Source of the DNA: CAZAGO01 sp964485045
Lineage (GTDB): Archaea > Nanobdellota > Nanobdellia > Pacearchaeales > GW2011-AR1
Length of the DNA: 29,224 nt
NCBI GenBank assembly: GCA_964485045.1
Contig: CAZAGO010000008.1
Span: 1-29,224 of the forward strand
Direction of reading: 5' to 3'
The position numbers and the translations under genes were made by a program. The notes beneath the pieces are model-generated. The model saw only the letters and a program-made list of their open reading frames with translations. It made no database searches and was not told the origin of the DNA. Position 1 is the first letter of the stretch. Each line of letters opens with the position of its first letter. Shown here one piece after another: positions 14,910 through 22,934 of the stretch.

Positions 14910-15340
14910 TTTTTATTTTGTTCTTTTGTGCTCGTTTTTGCTAATTTTTCATAATTCCAAAAAATATAATCACTTTTTTTAAATTCTCCATTGGCCCTGT
15001 ATGAAAATCCTAAGTCAATCCAATTATCGATGTTTCTTGAGTTAATAGATATTGTTTTTAAAAAACAGTTTATAGACTTTGTAAATTCTTTTTCTAAGTA
15101 GTATATATGGCCAATTAATGCCCAGAGCAATTCATTTTTTTTATCTTCTTTTAGTTCAGTTAAGATTATTCTTTTTACTAAATCTAACTTTTTTTTATCA
15201 GGTTGAAGGTGTCCCAAGCTATCTGAAATTGAATCATCTTTTTCTTTTTGATTGTCTACGGGATTTTCCTCTCTTTTTATTTTAAAACCTAATATTTTTT
15301 CTATTTTTATTCTTCTCTTTTCATCCATTTTATTTTTCAA
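14900..15340 (-). CDS. Small TPR-repeat protein in the radical SAM operon
   Basis: A 146-residue soluble protein. Residues 1-60 are charged and probably flexible (KIEKILGFKIKREENPVDNQ). Residues 65-140 form about two tetratricopeptide repeats: LLWALIGHIYYLEKEFTKSI with FLKTISIN, and NWIDLGFSYRANGEFKKSDY. TPR domains mediate protein-protein contact. The gene overlaps the DUF483-like gene upstream by 11 bases and the DUF483/radical SAM gene downstream by 10, so its product is made together with them and may hold a complex or a substrate. No catalytic residues are apparent. Confidence 0.75.
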   Translation of the reverse strand: MKNKMDEKRRIKIEKILGFKIKREENPVDNQKEKDDSISDSLGHLQPDKKKLDLVKRIILTELKEDKKNELLWALIGHIYYLEKEFTKSINCFLKTISINSRNIDNWIDLGFSYRANGEFKKSDYIFWNYEKLAKTSTKEQNKKWN

Positions 15341-16295
15341 ACTTAATTAAAAAGCCATTTTCAGGTTTATTTTTTAAAATAGATTTAATTATTTTTTTAT
15401 TATAGAAAAAGTCTATCTTTTCATCGTATACTTTTAGGTTATTCGCTTTATTTAATATTTCAGAATATTTATCATCTTCTTCTCTTCCAATAAAAAAAAA
15501 GGAATTGTATTCTAAATTTTTTTCTTTTATTTTTCCTTCAAAAACATAAATATCTTTTTCATCGAAGATTAGTGCTGGAAGTTGCAAATAATATTCTATT
15601 CTTTTTGCAAATTCTTTTTCTTCTGTCTCTATTTTTTCTAATGTTTTTTTTGCTTGTTCTATAGTTTCTTTACAATTAAATGAGCAAGGAATATGGTGGA
15701 TTAAAGAATATGTAAAATCCATAAATAAACAGTTACATAAATAATTAGGTTTGCCTTCTGTATTTTTGTAAGTCTCATATAGATTATTATAAACTAAATG
15801 ATTATTAAATTTTTTATAAAAGTCTATACAACATTCCGGGTATCCCAAGGCCTTTCCAAATCTTAAATGATCTATAAATGGTTTATGAAGCGATCTCCCA
15901 TTAACTATTAAGGGATACCAACCGCATTTTTTTGCGTTAATTAATTTCTCTTCAGACTTTGATATAAACACGTGTACATTTGCATTATTTTTTTGAAGTT
16001 TCTTTGAAAATGGGATTCCATAAAATTTAGTTGTGTTTAATCTTTTGCTGTCAATCGAATCTTTTATTAATATTTCTTCAACTTTAAGAAAAACCCAGTC
16101 GGCAATTATTTTTAAGCCATATTTTCTACACATTTTTTTAAAAGAAGAATATTTTTTTAAGGGGATCCAATCATCCATTAAAGGTTTTATTCTATTTGCT
16201 ACAGCAATAAATATAGGTAATTGACGAGATCCATTTAAAGAAACATATTCATTGTATTTTTTTTCTGGTTGATAATCTAATTTCATTTTATTCAA
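15330..16295 (-). CDS. Stand-alone DUF483-like cysteine protein
   Basis: A 321-residue protein. The recognisable part is GKALGYPECC (cysteines near 154-155) followed by HIPCSFNCKETIEQAKKTL near 200, the same four-cysteine pattern seen in the radical SAM proteins on either side. I associate this pattern with DUF483, a family of unknown function; the name is from memory. Residues 1-140 (RQLPIFIAVANRIKPL, then WIPLKKYSSFKKMCRKYGL) resemble the region before the motif in its neighbours, and residues 225-321 resemble the end of the 578-residue radical SAM protein. The four cysteines may bind a metal or Fe-S cluster or carry a substrate. It overlaps genes on both sides by a few bases. An ATG at 16286 is an alternative start. 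Confidence 0.7.
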   Translation of the reverse strand: MNKMKLDYQPEKKYNEYVSLNGSRQLPIFIAVANRIKPLMDDWIPLKKYSSFKKMCRKYGLKIIADWVFLKVEEILIKDSIDSKRLNTTKFYGIPFSKKLQKNNANVHVFISKSEEKLINAKKCGWYPLIVNGRSLHKPFIDHLRFGKALGYPECCIDFYKKFNNHLVYNNLYETYKNTEGKPNYLCNCLFMDFTYSLIHHIPCSFNCKETIEQAKKTLEKIETEEKEFAKRIEYYLQLPALIFDEKDIYVFEGKIKEKNLEYNSFFFIGREEDDKYSEILNKANNLKVYDEKIDFFYNKKIIKSILKNKPENGFLIKFEK

Positions 16296-18024
16296 AAAAA
16301 ATTAATTTTCCATCAAAATATTGGCCATTAATTTTTATTTTATTTTGGTTTATCAGAAGAACACTTTCTGTTTTAATTCCATCTGCAGCAAATTCTTCTT
16401 TAGAATAATTTTTTTGGAATTCTATTTTTTTTAATTTAAAATTAATCAAAAAATCTTCTGATATAAACATTGGGCGGGTTAAATAAAATATTATTTTTTC
16501 TTTTAGTTTTTTGTCAATGTTTTCTATTGTTTCAAGATTTTCTTTTGCCATTTTTATCGATTCTTGACAATCGTAGCTACACGGAAAGTGGGGGATTAAA
16601 GTTCTTCCATAAGAATTACAATTTGTATAAAAAGGAAAATAAGCTCTTTCTTCTTTCTTATCTATTAAATCGTTTATTATTTTTAAATCAGAAATTTTTC
16701 CTTCTTTTATTCTTAGATCATATTTTTCAATACAACATTTTGGATAACCAAGTAATTTTCCATTTTCAATAGGATTCCCGTTTATTTCAGAATTTTTTAA
16801 TTCTTTTATTTTATTTAATTCCCTTGAAACATAAAAATAAAGATTATTCTCTTTGTTTACTTCTAAATCTTCTTGACTACATTTGTACTTATTCTTTCCA
16901 CCCTCAAAAGTAAAAGCATCCTTTGTTTTCGATCTTGGAAGAATTTCCCAATAAAGATTTCTTCTTTTTAGATAAGGGATTATTCTTTTTGCTTTTTCTT
17001 TCGAAACAACCATTCTGCATATTTTTCTTTTACCACTTAAAACAGTAATTAATGCTAGAAAATTATAATAATCCTTTTCAAAAAAAGATGAGAGTAATTT
17101 TTCTTCAGTAATATCGGGTTTTTCAATTATAGGAATAAATTCGCTATTTCCTCTTTTTTCAGGATATTCTCTCCAAGGCCCTTCACATATCAAATTATAT
17201 TTACATTGGTTACATTGAGGAAATTTTAATTTACCTTGTTCTTTTCTCTGTTTTGTGAAGCTAATTGTATTTTGGTATTCTTTTCCTTTTATTTCTGTTT
17301 CTGGCATAACATTTTCAGCAATATATTTTTCATACCCTTTCATAAGACAGTAAGGCATTGCTTCTGCCATAACTTTTATTTTAGCATTAATTCCTCTTTG
17401 AAGCCCTTTACAAATATAAGGGGTAGCAAGCGAAATTGAAGGAACAATATTTTCGAAATTTTTTAAAGCATTTCCCATTGGATGGACAAATGCAAATTGA
17501 AATTGATCTACTTTAAGTTTAACTAAGAGTTTAGCAATTTCTGGGATTGTTGCATAATTAGGTTTTACTACAACGGTGTTTGTAATGACATATGCTCCTA
17601 ATGATTTCAAATTTTTTATTCCTTTTACAGTTTGGTTGAAGCTTCCCTTAGATTGAGTAAGAAAATCATGTTGCTCGGCACAATATCCATGAATTGCAGG
17701 GGAGAATTCTGTTGCTCCCGCTTCAATCGTTTTTTTACAAAATTCCAAAGAAGAAAACATTCTTCCATTTGTTTGTATTTGTATTGACTTATAGCCTATT
17801 TCTTTAGCAAGGGTTACTATTTCAAAAAAATCTTTTCTTATTGTTACTTCTCCTCCCGTTAAAACTACTCCTTCACATCTTTTTCTAGATTCAATCAAAT
17901 CTTTTTTTATTTCTTCAAAAGAACGATTTCCTTTGCATTTATTATCTGCTTGTACGCAAAATTTGCAATTATTGTTACAGATAAAACCCGTTTTTATATC
18001 CACTCGTTTATATTCTTTATTCAT
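16288..18024 (-). CDS. Radical SAM protein with C-terminal DUF483-like domain (first gene of operon)
   Basis: A 578-residue fusion protein. The radical SAM core has C16, C20 and C23 (ICNNNCKFC), LTGGEVTIRK, IQTNGRMFS and HDFLTQSKGSFNQTVKGIKNL. Its auxiliary region has MPYCLMKGYEKYI and CNQCKYNLICEG, then YPEKRGNSEFIPI near residue 300. From about 310 it continues into a domain like the stand-alone protein of 15330-16295, with GKLLGYPKCC near 429 and HFPCSYDCQESIKMA near 481. The order (radical SAM first) is the reverse of the 13056-14909 fusion. It is the first gene of the nine-gene minus-strand operon, with a TATA-like box 21-22 bases upstream and a divergent surface-protein gene beyond. Substrate unknown. 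Confidence 0.85.
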   Translation of the reverse strand: MNKEYKRVDIKTGFICNNNCKFCVQADNKCKGNRSFEEIKKDLIESRKRCEGVVLTGGEVTIRKDFFEIVTLAKEIGYKSIQIQTNGRMFSSLEFCKKTIEAGATEFSPAIHGYCAEQHDFLTQSKGSFNQTVKGIKNLKSLGAYVITNTVVVKPNYATIPEIAKLLVKLKVDQFQFAFVHPMGNALKNFENIVPSISLATPYICKGLQRGINAKIKVMAEAMPYCLMKGYEKYIAENVMPETEIKGKEYQNTISFTKQRKEQGKLKFPQCNQCKYNLICEGPWREYPEKRGNSEFIPIIEKPDITEEKLLSSFFEKDYYNFLALITVLSGKRKICRMVVSKEKAKRIIPYLKRRNLYWEILPRSKTKDAFTFEGGKNKYKCSQEDLEVNKENNLYFYVSRELNKIKELKNSEINGNPIENGKLLGYPKCCIEKYDLRIKEGKISDLKIINDLIDKKEERAYFPFYTNCNSYGRTLIPHFPCSYDCQESIKMAKENLETIENIDKKLKEKIIFYLTRPMFISEDFLINFKLKKIEFQKNYSKEEFAADGIKTESVLLINQNKIKINGQYFDGKLIFFE

Positions 18025-18040
18025 TTTTAAAAAGGACTAA

Positions 18041-18050
18041 TCTTTAAAAT
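18041..18050 (-). promoter_or_regulatory. TATA box for the nine-gene radical SAM operon
   Basis: On the minus strand this reads ATTTTAAAGA, centred 21-22 bases before the ATG at 18024. It is the only promoter-like site I find for the 10.6-kb operon, whose genes otherwise overlap or lie within 20 bases of one another. Confidence 0.5.
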
Positions 18051-18059
18051 AACCAAAGA

Positions 18060-18073
18060 TATTTAAATATTTA
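18060..18073 (+). promoter_or_regulatory. TATA box for the Cys-rich surface protein
   Basis: An ATTTAAATATTTAA stretch centred about 24 bases before the ATG at 18089. It lies back to back with the promoter of the radical SAM operon in a 64-base divergent spacer, so a shared regulator is possible. Confidence 0.6.
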
Positions 18074-18088
18074 ATTCTCTTCCTTGAT

Positions 18089-20389
18089 ATGAAAAGAAGT
18101 GCACTCTCTCTTGTTATATTATTATCTGTTTTCTTTCAATTTGTTTTTATTAGTGCAGGATATGTGAATATTTGGGGATGTAATGGTGATAGTCCTTGTA
18201 TAACAGTTACTTCCGTGAGTTCTTGTTATTGTGATAGTGTAAGTGGAACTGTATCTTGTTCTTTAACAGGGTTTATTCCTAGCTCATACTGTAGTTTAGA
18301 GGGAAATTATTATGTAATGGCTAGTTCTGATTGTATTTCTTCTATTCCCTCCACCCCTTCTTCGGTTTTTGCTTTTAATATCAACTGGGATGCTAATGCT
18401 GATGATTGTGCGTGTAAAGTTGGAACAGGAAAATGGCTTCTTCCAGGAATTAGAACTGGAAGTTGTTGTAGTGATGATGCTACGGAGCATTATTTTTCTG
18501 CTTCTTCTCCTCAAAACAAAAATGCTACATATGATTTTTGTTGTGATGATAGTACTGATTATGTTGTTGGTTCAACTTGTTGTAATTCTGCAAATTATGC
18601 TGGGTCCGAAACTGAAAAAAGTTGTGATGGAACGTTTGCTTGTTGTGGTTCCGTTACGGATAGTTCTAAAAGAGGAATTTGTGTTTCTACCTGTGCAGAA
18701 TTACTTGAGGTATCTTGGAAAGATAACACTCCGGAAGCAATTGTAGAAGCAGGAGTTAATGCAACAGTTAATCTTTTTGTTCAGACAGAGTATTTTGAAG
18801 AAAAAACAATTGATTTTAAAATTTATAATCAGGATGATGAGCTTGTAGATTCAATTTTAAATGTAGTTCCAACATCAGATACAACTTCTGTTTCTTGGAA
18901 GGTTCCAAATTTAGGAGAATATTATTTTAATGTTGGTGCAAGTGATGGATCCACAAATACTCTAACTTCTGATTTTCTTTCTGTGAACGATGCTGCATAT
19001 AATCTTCCTCCTATTGCAAAGATTTATAGTCCTACTCATGGGGATTCATTTTTAATTAATGAGCAAATACTTTTTAGTGCTGTGGGAAGTTATGATAAGG
19101 ACGATTCAATAACTAAAACTCTTTGGAGTATTGGAGATGGAAAAACTTCAGATCAATTTATATTTCAGGAGAGTTATTCTACTCGAGGACAAAAAGATAT
19201 TCTTTTAACAGTTACAGGTGGAGAGGTTTTTGAGGGAAGAGATAGAGAGGCTAAAGATTCAATGAGTATCATTCTTTGTGACGGTCCAGGTTTATACATT
19301 TTTGCAAATATTTCAAGTCTTTCAAATGGAGAAGTTTTTAATGAAAATAGTTTAGTTTTTAATTCAAGTGGAAGTTATGTAAAAAATTGTTCCGATGAAA
19401 CTTGCGCTTCTTGTGTTGATTTAATTCCTGATAGTTATGAGTGGGAACTTTTTAGATTATATAGTGTAGGCTATATTTCTCAAATGAAAGGATATACTCA
19501 GGACTGGGAAGTTAATAATATATATGGAGTTGCGAATTATAAAATAAAGCTTACTTTAGCAAAAGATGGTCTTTCTGAAAGTACTGAAAAAGAATTTTCA
19601 GTTATATATTTAAATGACCTTTATGGTTTAGAATGTGTTGAGCCTTCTAGATCAACATGGAGAAATATTAGCACAGATGTTATTTTTGATTCTTTAAACG
19701 ATTGTAAAAAAGAGGGTTTTGGGACTTGCTGTCCAACTAATTTTGAATGTATTGGTGGCGTTTGTGTGGATTGTTTAGAAGGTTTGTGTAATGTTCAAGA
19801 TGATTTTCTTTGTTTGGGTTATCCAGATGAAGAGAGTTGTGAAGATTTTAATTTAAATGTTGCTAAGCAAAGTGTAAAAGACAAAAGGGAAGATTCTAAA
19901 ACTTGTTCAGATACTCTTGGATTTATAGATGGATGTATTTATTCTCTTGAAAATTGTCGTTGTGAATGGAATGAAAGTATTTCTCAGTGCGTGGCCAAAG
20001 TTGATGTGGTTCCTTCTTTGTGTAATTCTACTCCTTCTGGAGGAGAGTATTCTAAAGTGGGAATTTGTGTATATTCTGAAGATACGATGGGGGATTCTTG
20101 TTCTAATGATGGTTTTTTAACTTACTCTTGGAGTGCTAATTGGATTTGGGCAGATGAAAACCCTTCACAAGAGGATCCCTTGGGGGAAAGTTTATTGTGT
20201 GTTGATGGTTCTAGAACAATACCTTGTCCTACTCAAATTTCGCTTTCTTTTTTCACCCTTTTAGAATTTGGAATAGCCATATTAGTTATATTTTTAATCT
20301 ATTATCTAATTTTTTTATTTAAGAATAAGAAAAATTCTAAAAAGAAAAAAAGTGTTAATAGAAAAGATAAACTTAAAAAAAAGAAATAA
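18089..20389 (+). CDS. Large cysteine-rich PKD-domain surface protein
   Basis: A 766-residue exported protein. Residues 1-24 (ALSLVILLSVFFQFVFISAG) are a signal peptide. Residues 28-210 and 505-710 are rich in cysteine, including CC pairs (GSCCSD, FCCDDS, STCCNS, FACCGS) typical of archaeal surface Cys modules. Between them are Ig/PKD-like beta domains: one near 215-300 and one near 305-395 (PPIAKIYSPTHGDSF and AVGSYDKDDSITKTLWSIGDGK, the PKD-type signature). Near residue 722 a membrane helix (LLEFGIAILVIFLIYYLIFL) is followed by a Lys-rich cytoplasmic tail, so it is a type I membrane protein. No archaeosortase motif is seen. It faces the radical SAM operon across a short spacer, which makes it a possible client; that is inference. 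Confidence 0.8.
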   Translation: MKRSALSLVILLSVFFQFVFISAGYVNIWGCNGDSPCITVTSVSSCYCDSVSGTVSCSLTGFIPSSYCSLEGNYYVMASSDCISSIPSTPSSVFAFNINWDANADDCACKVGTGKWLLPGIRTGSCCSDDATEHYFSASSPQNKNATYDFCCDDSTDYVVGSTCCNSANYAGSETEKSCDGTFACCGSVTDSSKRGICVSTCAELLEVSWKDNTPEAIVEAGVNATVNLFVQTEYFEEKTIDFKIYNQDDELVDSILNVVPTSDTTSVSWKVPNLGEYYFNVGASDGSTNTLTSDFLSVNDAAYNLPPIAKIYSPTHGDSFLINEQILFSAVGSYDKDDSITKTLWSIGDGKTSDQFIFQESYSTRGQKDILLTVTGGEVFEGRDREAKDSMSIILCDGPGLYIFANISSLSNGEVFNENSLVFNSSGSYVKNCSDETCASCVDLIPDSYEWELFRLYSVGYISQMKGYTQDWEVNNIYGVANYKIKLTLAKDGLSESTEKEFSVIYLNDLYGLECVEPSRSTWRNISTDVIFDSLNDCKKEGFGTCCPTNFECIGGVCVDCLEGLCNVQDDFLCLGYPDEESCEDFNLNVAKQSVKDKREDSKTCSDTLGFIDGCIYSLENCRCEWNESISQCVAKVDVVPSLCNSTPSGGEYSKVGICVYSEDTMGDSCSNDGFLTYSWSANWIWADENPSQEDPLGESLLCVDGSRTIPCPTQISLSFFTLLEFGIAILVIFLIYYLIFLFKNKKNSKKKKSVNRKDKLKKKK

Positions 20390-20427
20390 TTTTTGGGTTT
20401 TTAATTCTTCAAAAAAATCTTAGAAAT

Positions 20428-20437
20428 ACTTATAAAC
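20428..20437 (+). promoter_or_regulatory. TATA box for the RPA-like gene
   Basis: ACTTATAAAC centred 26 bases before the ATG at 20459, consistent with leaderless transcription of rpa and probably of the overlapping downstream membrane-protein gene. Confidence 0.6.
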
Positions 20438-20458
20438 GAATATTGTTTTTGTAAGGCA

Positions 20459-21409
20459 ATGGTTGAAGAAAATTATGAGATAATTCTTGGAAAAATAGCC
20501 GGTTCTTCTGGTTTAGAAAAGAGCGAGATAGAGCGAAGAGTTGAGGCCAAAAGAGCGAGACTTTCTGGACTTATAAGTAAAGAGGGGGCCGCTCAGATTA
20601 TTGCAGCAGAATTAGGAATTTCTTTTGATAAAGGAAAACTTAAAATAAATGAACTTCTCCCTGGAATGAGAAAAGTTAATACTTTTGGAAAAGTAATAGG
20701 TCTCTCTCCAGTAAGAAGTTTTACTACAAAGAAAGGAGACTCTGGGAAGGTCCTAAATCTTACTCTTGCTGATGAGACCTCAAATGTAAAAGTAGTTTTG
20801 TGGGATACAAATCATATTCAACTTATAGAAAAGGGTGAAGTTAAAGAAGGGAGTATTGTAGAAATAATTAATGGTGGAATGAGAGATGGGGAGGTTCATC
20901 TTGGCAGTTTTTCGGAATTTAAATTAAGTGAAGAAAGTGTTGGAGATGTGATTACAGAAAAGATTACAAAAGAAAAAAAACTTTCTGATTTAAGGATTTC
21001 TGATAGAGCTAGTGCAAGAGCGTTTATTGTTCAAGCGTTTGATCCCAAATTTTTCTTTGTGTGTCCTATTTGCAAGAAAAAAACAGTGCAGGAAAATGGG
21101 GTTTTTTCTTGCGTGGAACATGGTGTTATTTCTCCAGAAAAAAGAATTATTTTAAATATTATTTTAGATGATGGTACAGAAACAATACGTTCGGTTTTAT
21201 TTCATGAAACAGTTCATAAACTTGGAATTGATAAATTAGATGATTCTTTATTTATAGAACAACAGAAACAAAACCTTTTTGGAAAAGAGATGCTTTTTAT
21301 GGGGGATGTGAGGATGAATAAATTTTTTAATACTCCAGAATTTGTTATAGATGATGTTAAAGAGATAGATTTGGATTCTTTTATACAAAAACTTGAAAGA
21401 CAAAATTAA
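20459..21409 (+). CDS. rpa: Replication protein A-like single-stranded DNA-binding protein
   Basis: A 316-residue protein like archaeal RPA, which coats single-stranded DNA in replication, repair and recombination. Residues 1-60 are a helical region (ISKEGAAQIIAAELGI) often seen before the OB fold. Residues 65-160 form an OB fold (VNTFGKVIGLSPVRSF, VLNLTLADETSNVKVVLWD, GSIVEIINGGMRDGEVHLG). A zinc-finger-like site, CPICKKK with CVEHG some 15 residues on, lies at about 203-222 inside a second OB-like domain. It stands two bases upstream of the YdjM-like gene and near radA, fitting a DNA-repair neighbourhood. Confidence 0.85.
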   Translation: MVEENYEIILGKIAGSSGLEKSEIERRVEAKRARLSGLISKEGAAQIIAAELGISFDKGKLKINELLPGMRKVNTFGKVIGLSPVRSFTTKKGDSGKVLNLTLADETSNVKVVLWDTNHIQLIEKGEVKEGSIVEIINGGMRDGEVHLGSFSEFKLSEESVGDVITEKITKEKKLSDLRISDRASARAFIVQAFDPKFFFVCPICKKKTVQENGVFSCVEHGVISPEKRIILNIILDDGTETIRSVLFHETVHKLGIDKLDDSLFIEQQKQNLFGKEMLFMGDVRMNKFFNTPEFVIDDVKEIDLDSFIQKLERQN

Positions 21410-21411
21410 AA

Positions 21412-21864
21412 ATGCTTATTAAGACGCATTTAGCTATAACTTTTTTGTTTGTGCTTTTGTTCTTACCTAAAGTAGTTCATTTAACTTCTTTTGTATTCTT
21501 TTCTTTATTTGCTACAATGCTTCCAGATATAGATTCTAGTTTTTCAAAAATAGGAAAGAGGAAAATCTTTAGGATAATACAACTCTTTGTGAGGCATAGA
21601 GGAATTTTACATAGTTTTTTATTTCTTTTTTTTATTACTTGGGTACTTATTTTTTTCTTTCCATTTCTAGCTTTTCCTTTTTTTCTAGGTTATGGGCTTC
21701 ATTTGATTGCCGATTCTTTTACTATTAAAGGGATAAGAATTTTTTATCCTTTTAAAAAAACATATTCTGGTCCAATAAAAACTGGAACAAGAAAAGAGAC
21801 CATTATTTTTTTACTTTTTTTATCAGCAGATCTCTTTATTTTAGCGTCGATTATTTTTAAATAA
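21412..21864 (+). CDS. YdjM-like membrane-bound metal-dependent hydrolase
   Basis: A 150-residue membrane protein of the YdjM/DUF457 type, predicted metal-dependent hydrolases of unknown substrate. Histidine and acidic residues that would bind metal are visible: H6 in KTHLAI, LPDIDSS, HRGILHS and GLHLIADSFT, spaced between four hydrophobic helices, with the GPIKTGTRKE loop before the last one. The length is normal. The start lies two bases after the rpa stop, so it is probably co-transcribed with rpa. Confidence 0.8.
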   Translation: MLIKTHLAITFLFVLLFLPKVVHLTSFVFFSLFATMLPDIDSSFSKIGKRKIFRIIQLFVRHRGILHSFLFLFFITWVLIFFFPFLAFPFFLGYGLHLIADSFTIKGIRIFYPFKKTYSGPIKTGTRKETIIFLLFLSADLFILASIIFK

Positions 21865-21889
21865 TGGTTGTTTTAAAGCCCCTAAAAGC

Positions 21890-21900
21890 TTATAAATAAA
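21890..21900 (+). promoter_or_regulatory. TATA box for radA
   Basis: TTATAAATAAA centred about 24 bases before the ATG at 21918; no Shine-Dalgarno site, so the message is probably leaderless. Confidence 0.65.
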
Positions 21901-21917
21901 TTCTTTCTTGATTTTTT

Positions 21918-22931
21918 ATGGTTAATAAAAAGGAAGTAGATAGTATAAAAAAAGCTATTTCTGGAGAAGATATTTCTAAGGAAGAGAAAGAGCCAAAATT
22001 AACCGATTTGCCTGGAATAGGGCCGGCAGTTGCCTCTAAGCTTGAGGCTGCTGGGATTTATGATTTAATGTCTTTAGCTGTTATGGGGCCAACTGAACTT
22101 GGAGAAATGGCTGGCGTTGGAGCAGCAGTTGCAAGAAAAGCAATACAGGCTGCAAGACAGATGCTTGATTTAGGTTTTCAAGATGGTTTGGAGTTTGCAA
22201 AAAAAAGATCAACTGTTAATTTTATAACTACGGGAAGTAAAAATCTTGATAATCTCTTGGGTGGAAAAGGAGTGGAAAGCAGAGCCATAACCGAGGCATT
22301 CGGTTCTTATGGTTCTGGAAAAACTCAACTTGGATTAAATCTTGCAATAAATGTCCAACTTCCAATAGAATCTGGAGGAGCTGGGGGAAAATGTGTGTTT
22401 ATAGATACTGAAGGAACATTTAGACCTTCAAGAATTAAACAGATTGCAGAAGGAATGGGGGCTAATTTTGAAAATATTTTGAAAAATATTCTTGTTGCAA
22501 GAGCATTTAATTCAGATCATCAAATGCTTTTACTTGAAAAAATTGGAGAAATGATAAAAAAAGGAGAACCAATAAAATTAATTATAATTGATTCTCTTAC
22601 TGCTCATTTTAGAGCAGAGTATTCTGGAAGAGGACAGCTTGCAGATAGACAGCAAAAATTGAACAGATATTTACACGATTTAATGAAGATAGCGGAAACG
22701 CATAATCTTGCAGTTTATGTTACAAATCAGGTAATGGCTAATCCTGCTCAATTGTTTGGGGATCCAACAACAGCAATTGGAGGGCATATTGTAGGACATG
22801 CTTCTACTTATAGAATTTATTTAAGAAGAGGAAAGCAAGGTTCAAGGGTAGCAAAATTAATTGATAGTCCAAATCTTCCAGACAATGAGACTGTTTTCTT
22901 TGTTACTGAAAAAGGAATAGTTGACGAATAA
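21918..22931 (+). CDS. radA: DNA repair and recombination protein RadA
   Basis: A 337-residue archaeal RadA recombinase (Rad51/RecA family), which forms ATP-dependent filaments on single-stranded DNA and drives strand exchange. Residues 25-80 are the helix-hairpin-helix N-terminal domain (LTDLPGIGPAVASKLEAAG and GVGAAVARKAI). The ATPase core follows: Walker A near 128-136 reads GSYGSGKTQ (often GEFGSGKTQ), Walker B is LIIIDSLTAHF, and IYLRRGKQGSRVAKLIDSP near the end is typical of RadA. The length is normal for the family and no intein is present. It has its own promoter and converges on adk, with only three bases between the two stop codons. Confidence 0.97.
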   Translation: MVNKKEVDSIKKAISGEDISKEEKEPKLTDLPGIGPAVASKLEAAGIYDLMSLAVMGPTELGEMAGVGAAVARKAIQAARQMLDLGFQDGLEFAKKRSTVNFITTGSKNLDNLLGGKGVESRAITEAFGSYGSGKTQLGLNLAINVQLPIESGGAGGKCVFIDTEGTFRPSRIKQIAEGMGANFENILKNILVARAFNSDHQMLLLEKIGEMIKKGEPIKLIIIDSLTAHFRAEYSGRGQLADRQQKLNRYLHDLMKIAETHNLAVYVTNQVMANPAQLFGDPTTAIGGHIVGHASTYRIYLRRGKQGSRVAKLIDSPNLPDNETVFFVTEKGIVDE

Positions 22932-22934
22932 TTT

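Noticed and set aside
7368..18024. A precursor peptide gene hidden between the minus-strand radical SAM genes
   Set aside because: Genes overlap or are at most 20 bases apart, so there is no room for an extra small gene on that strand.
18296..18746. Alternative frames inside the Cys-rich surface protein
   Set aside because: Low-complexity shadows of the plus-strand gene, which has a signal peptide, Cys modules and a promoter.
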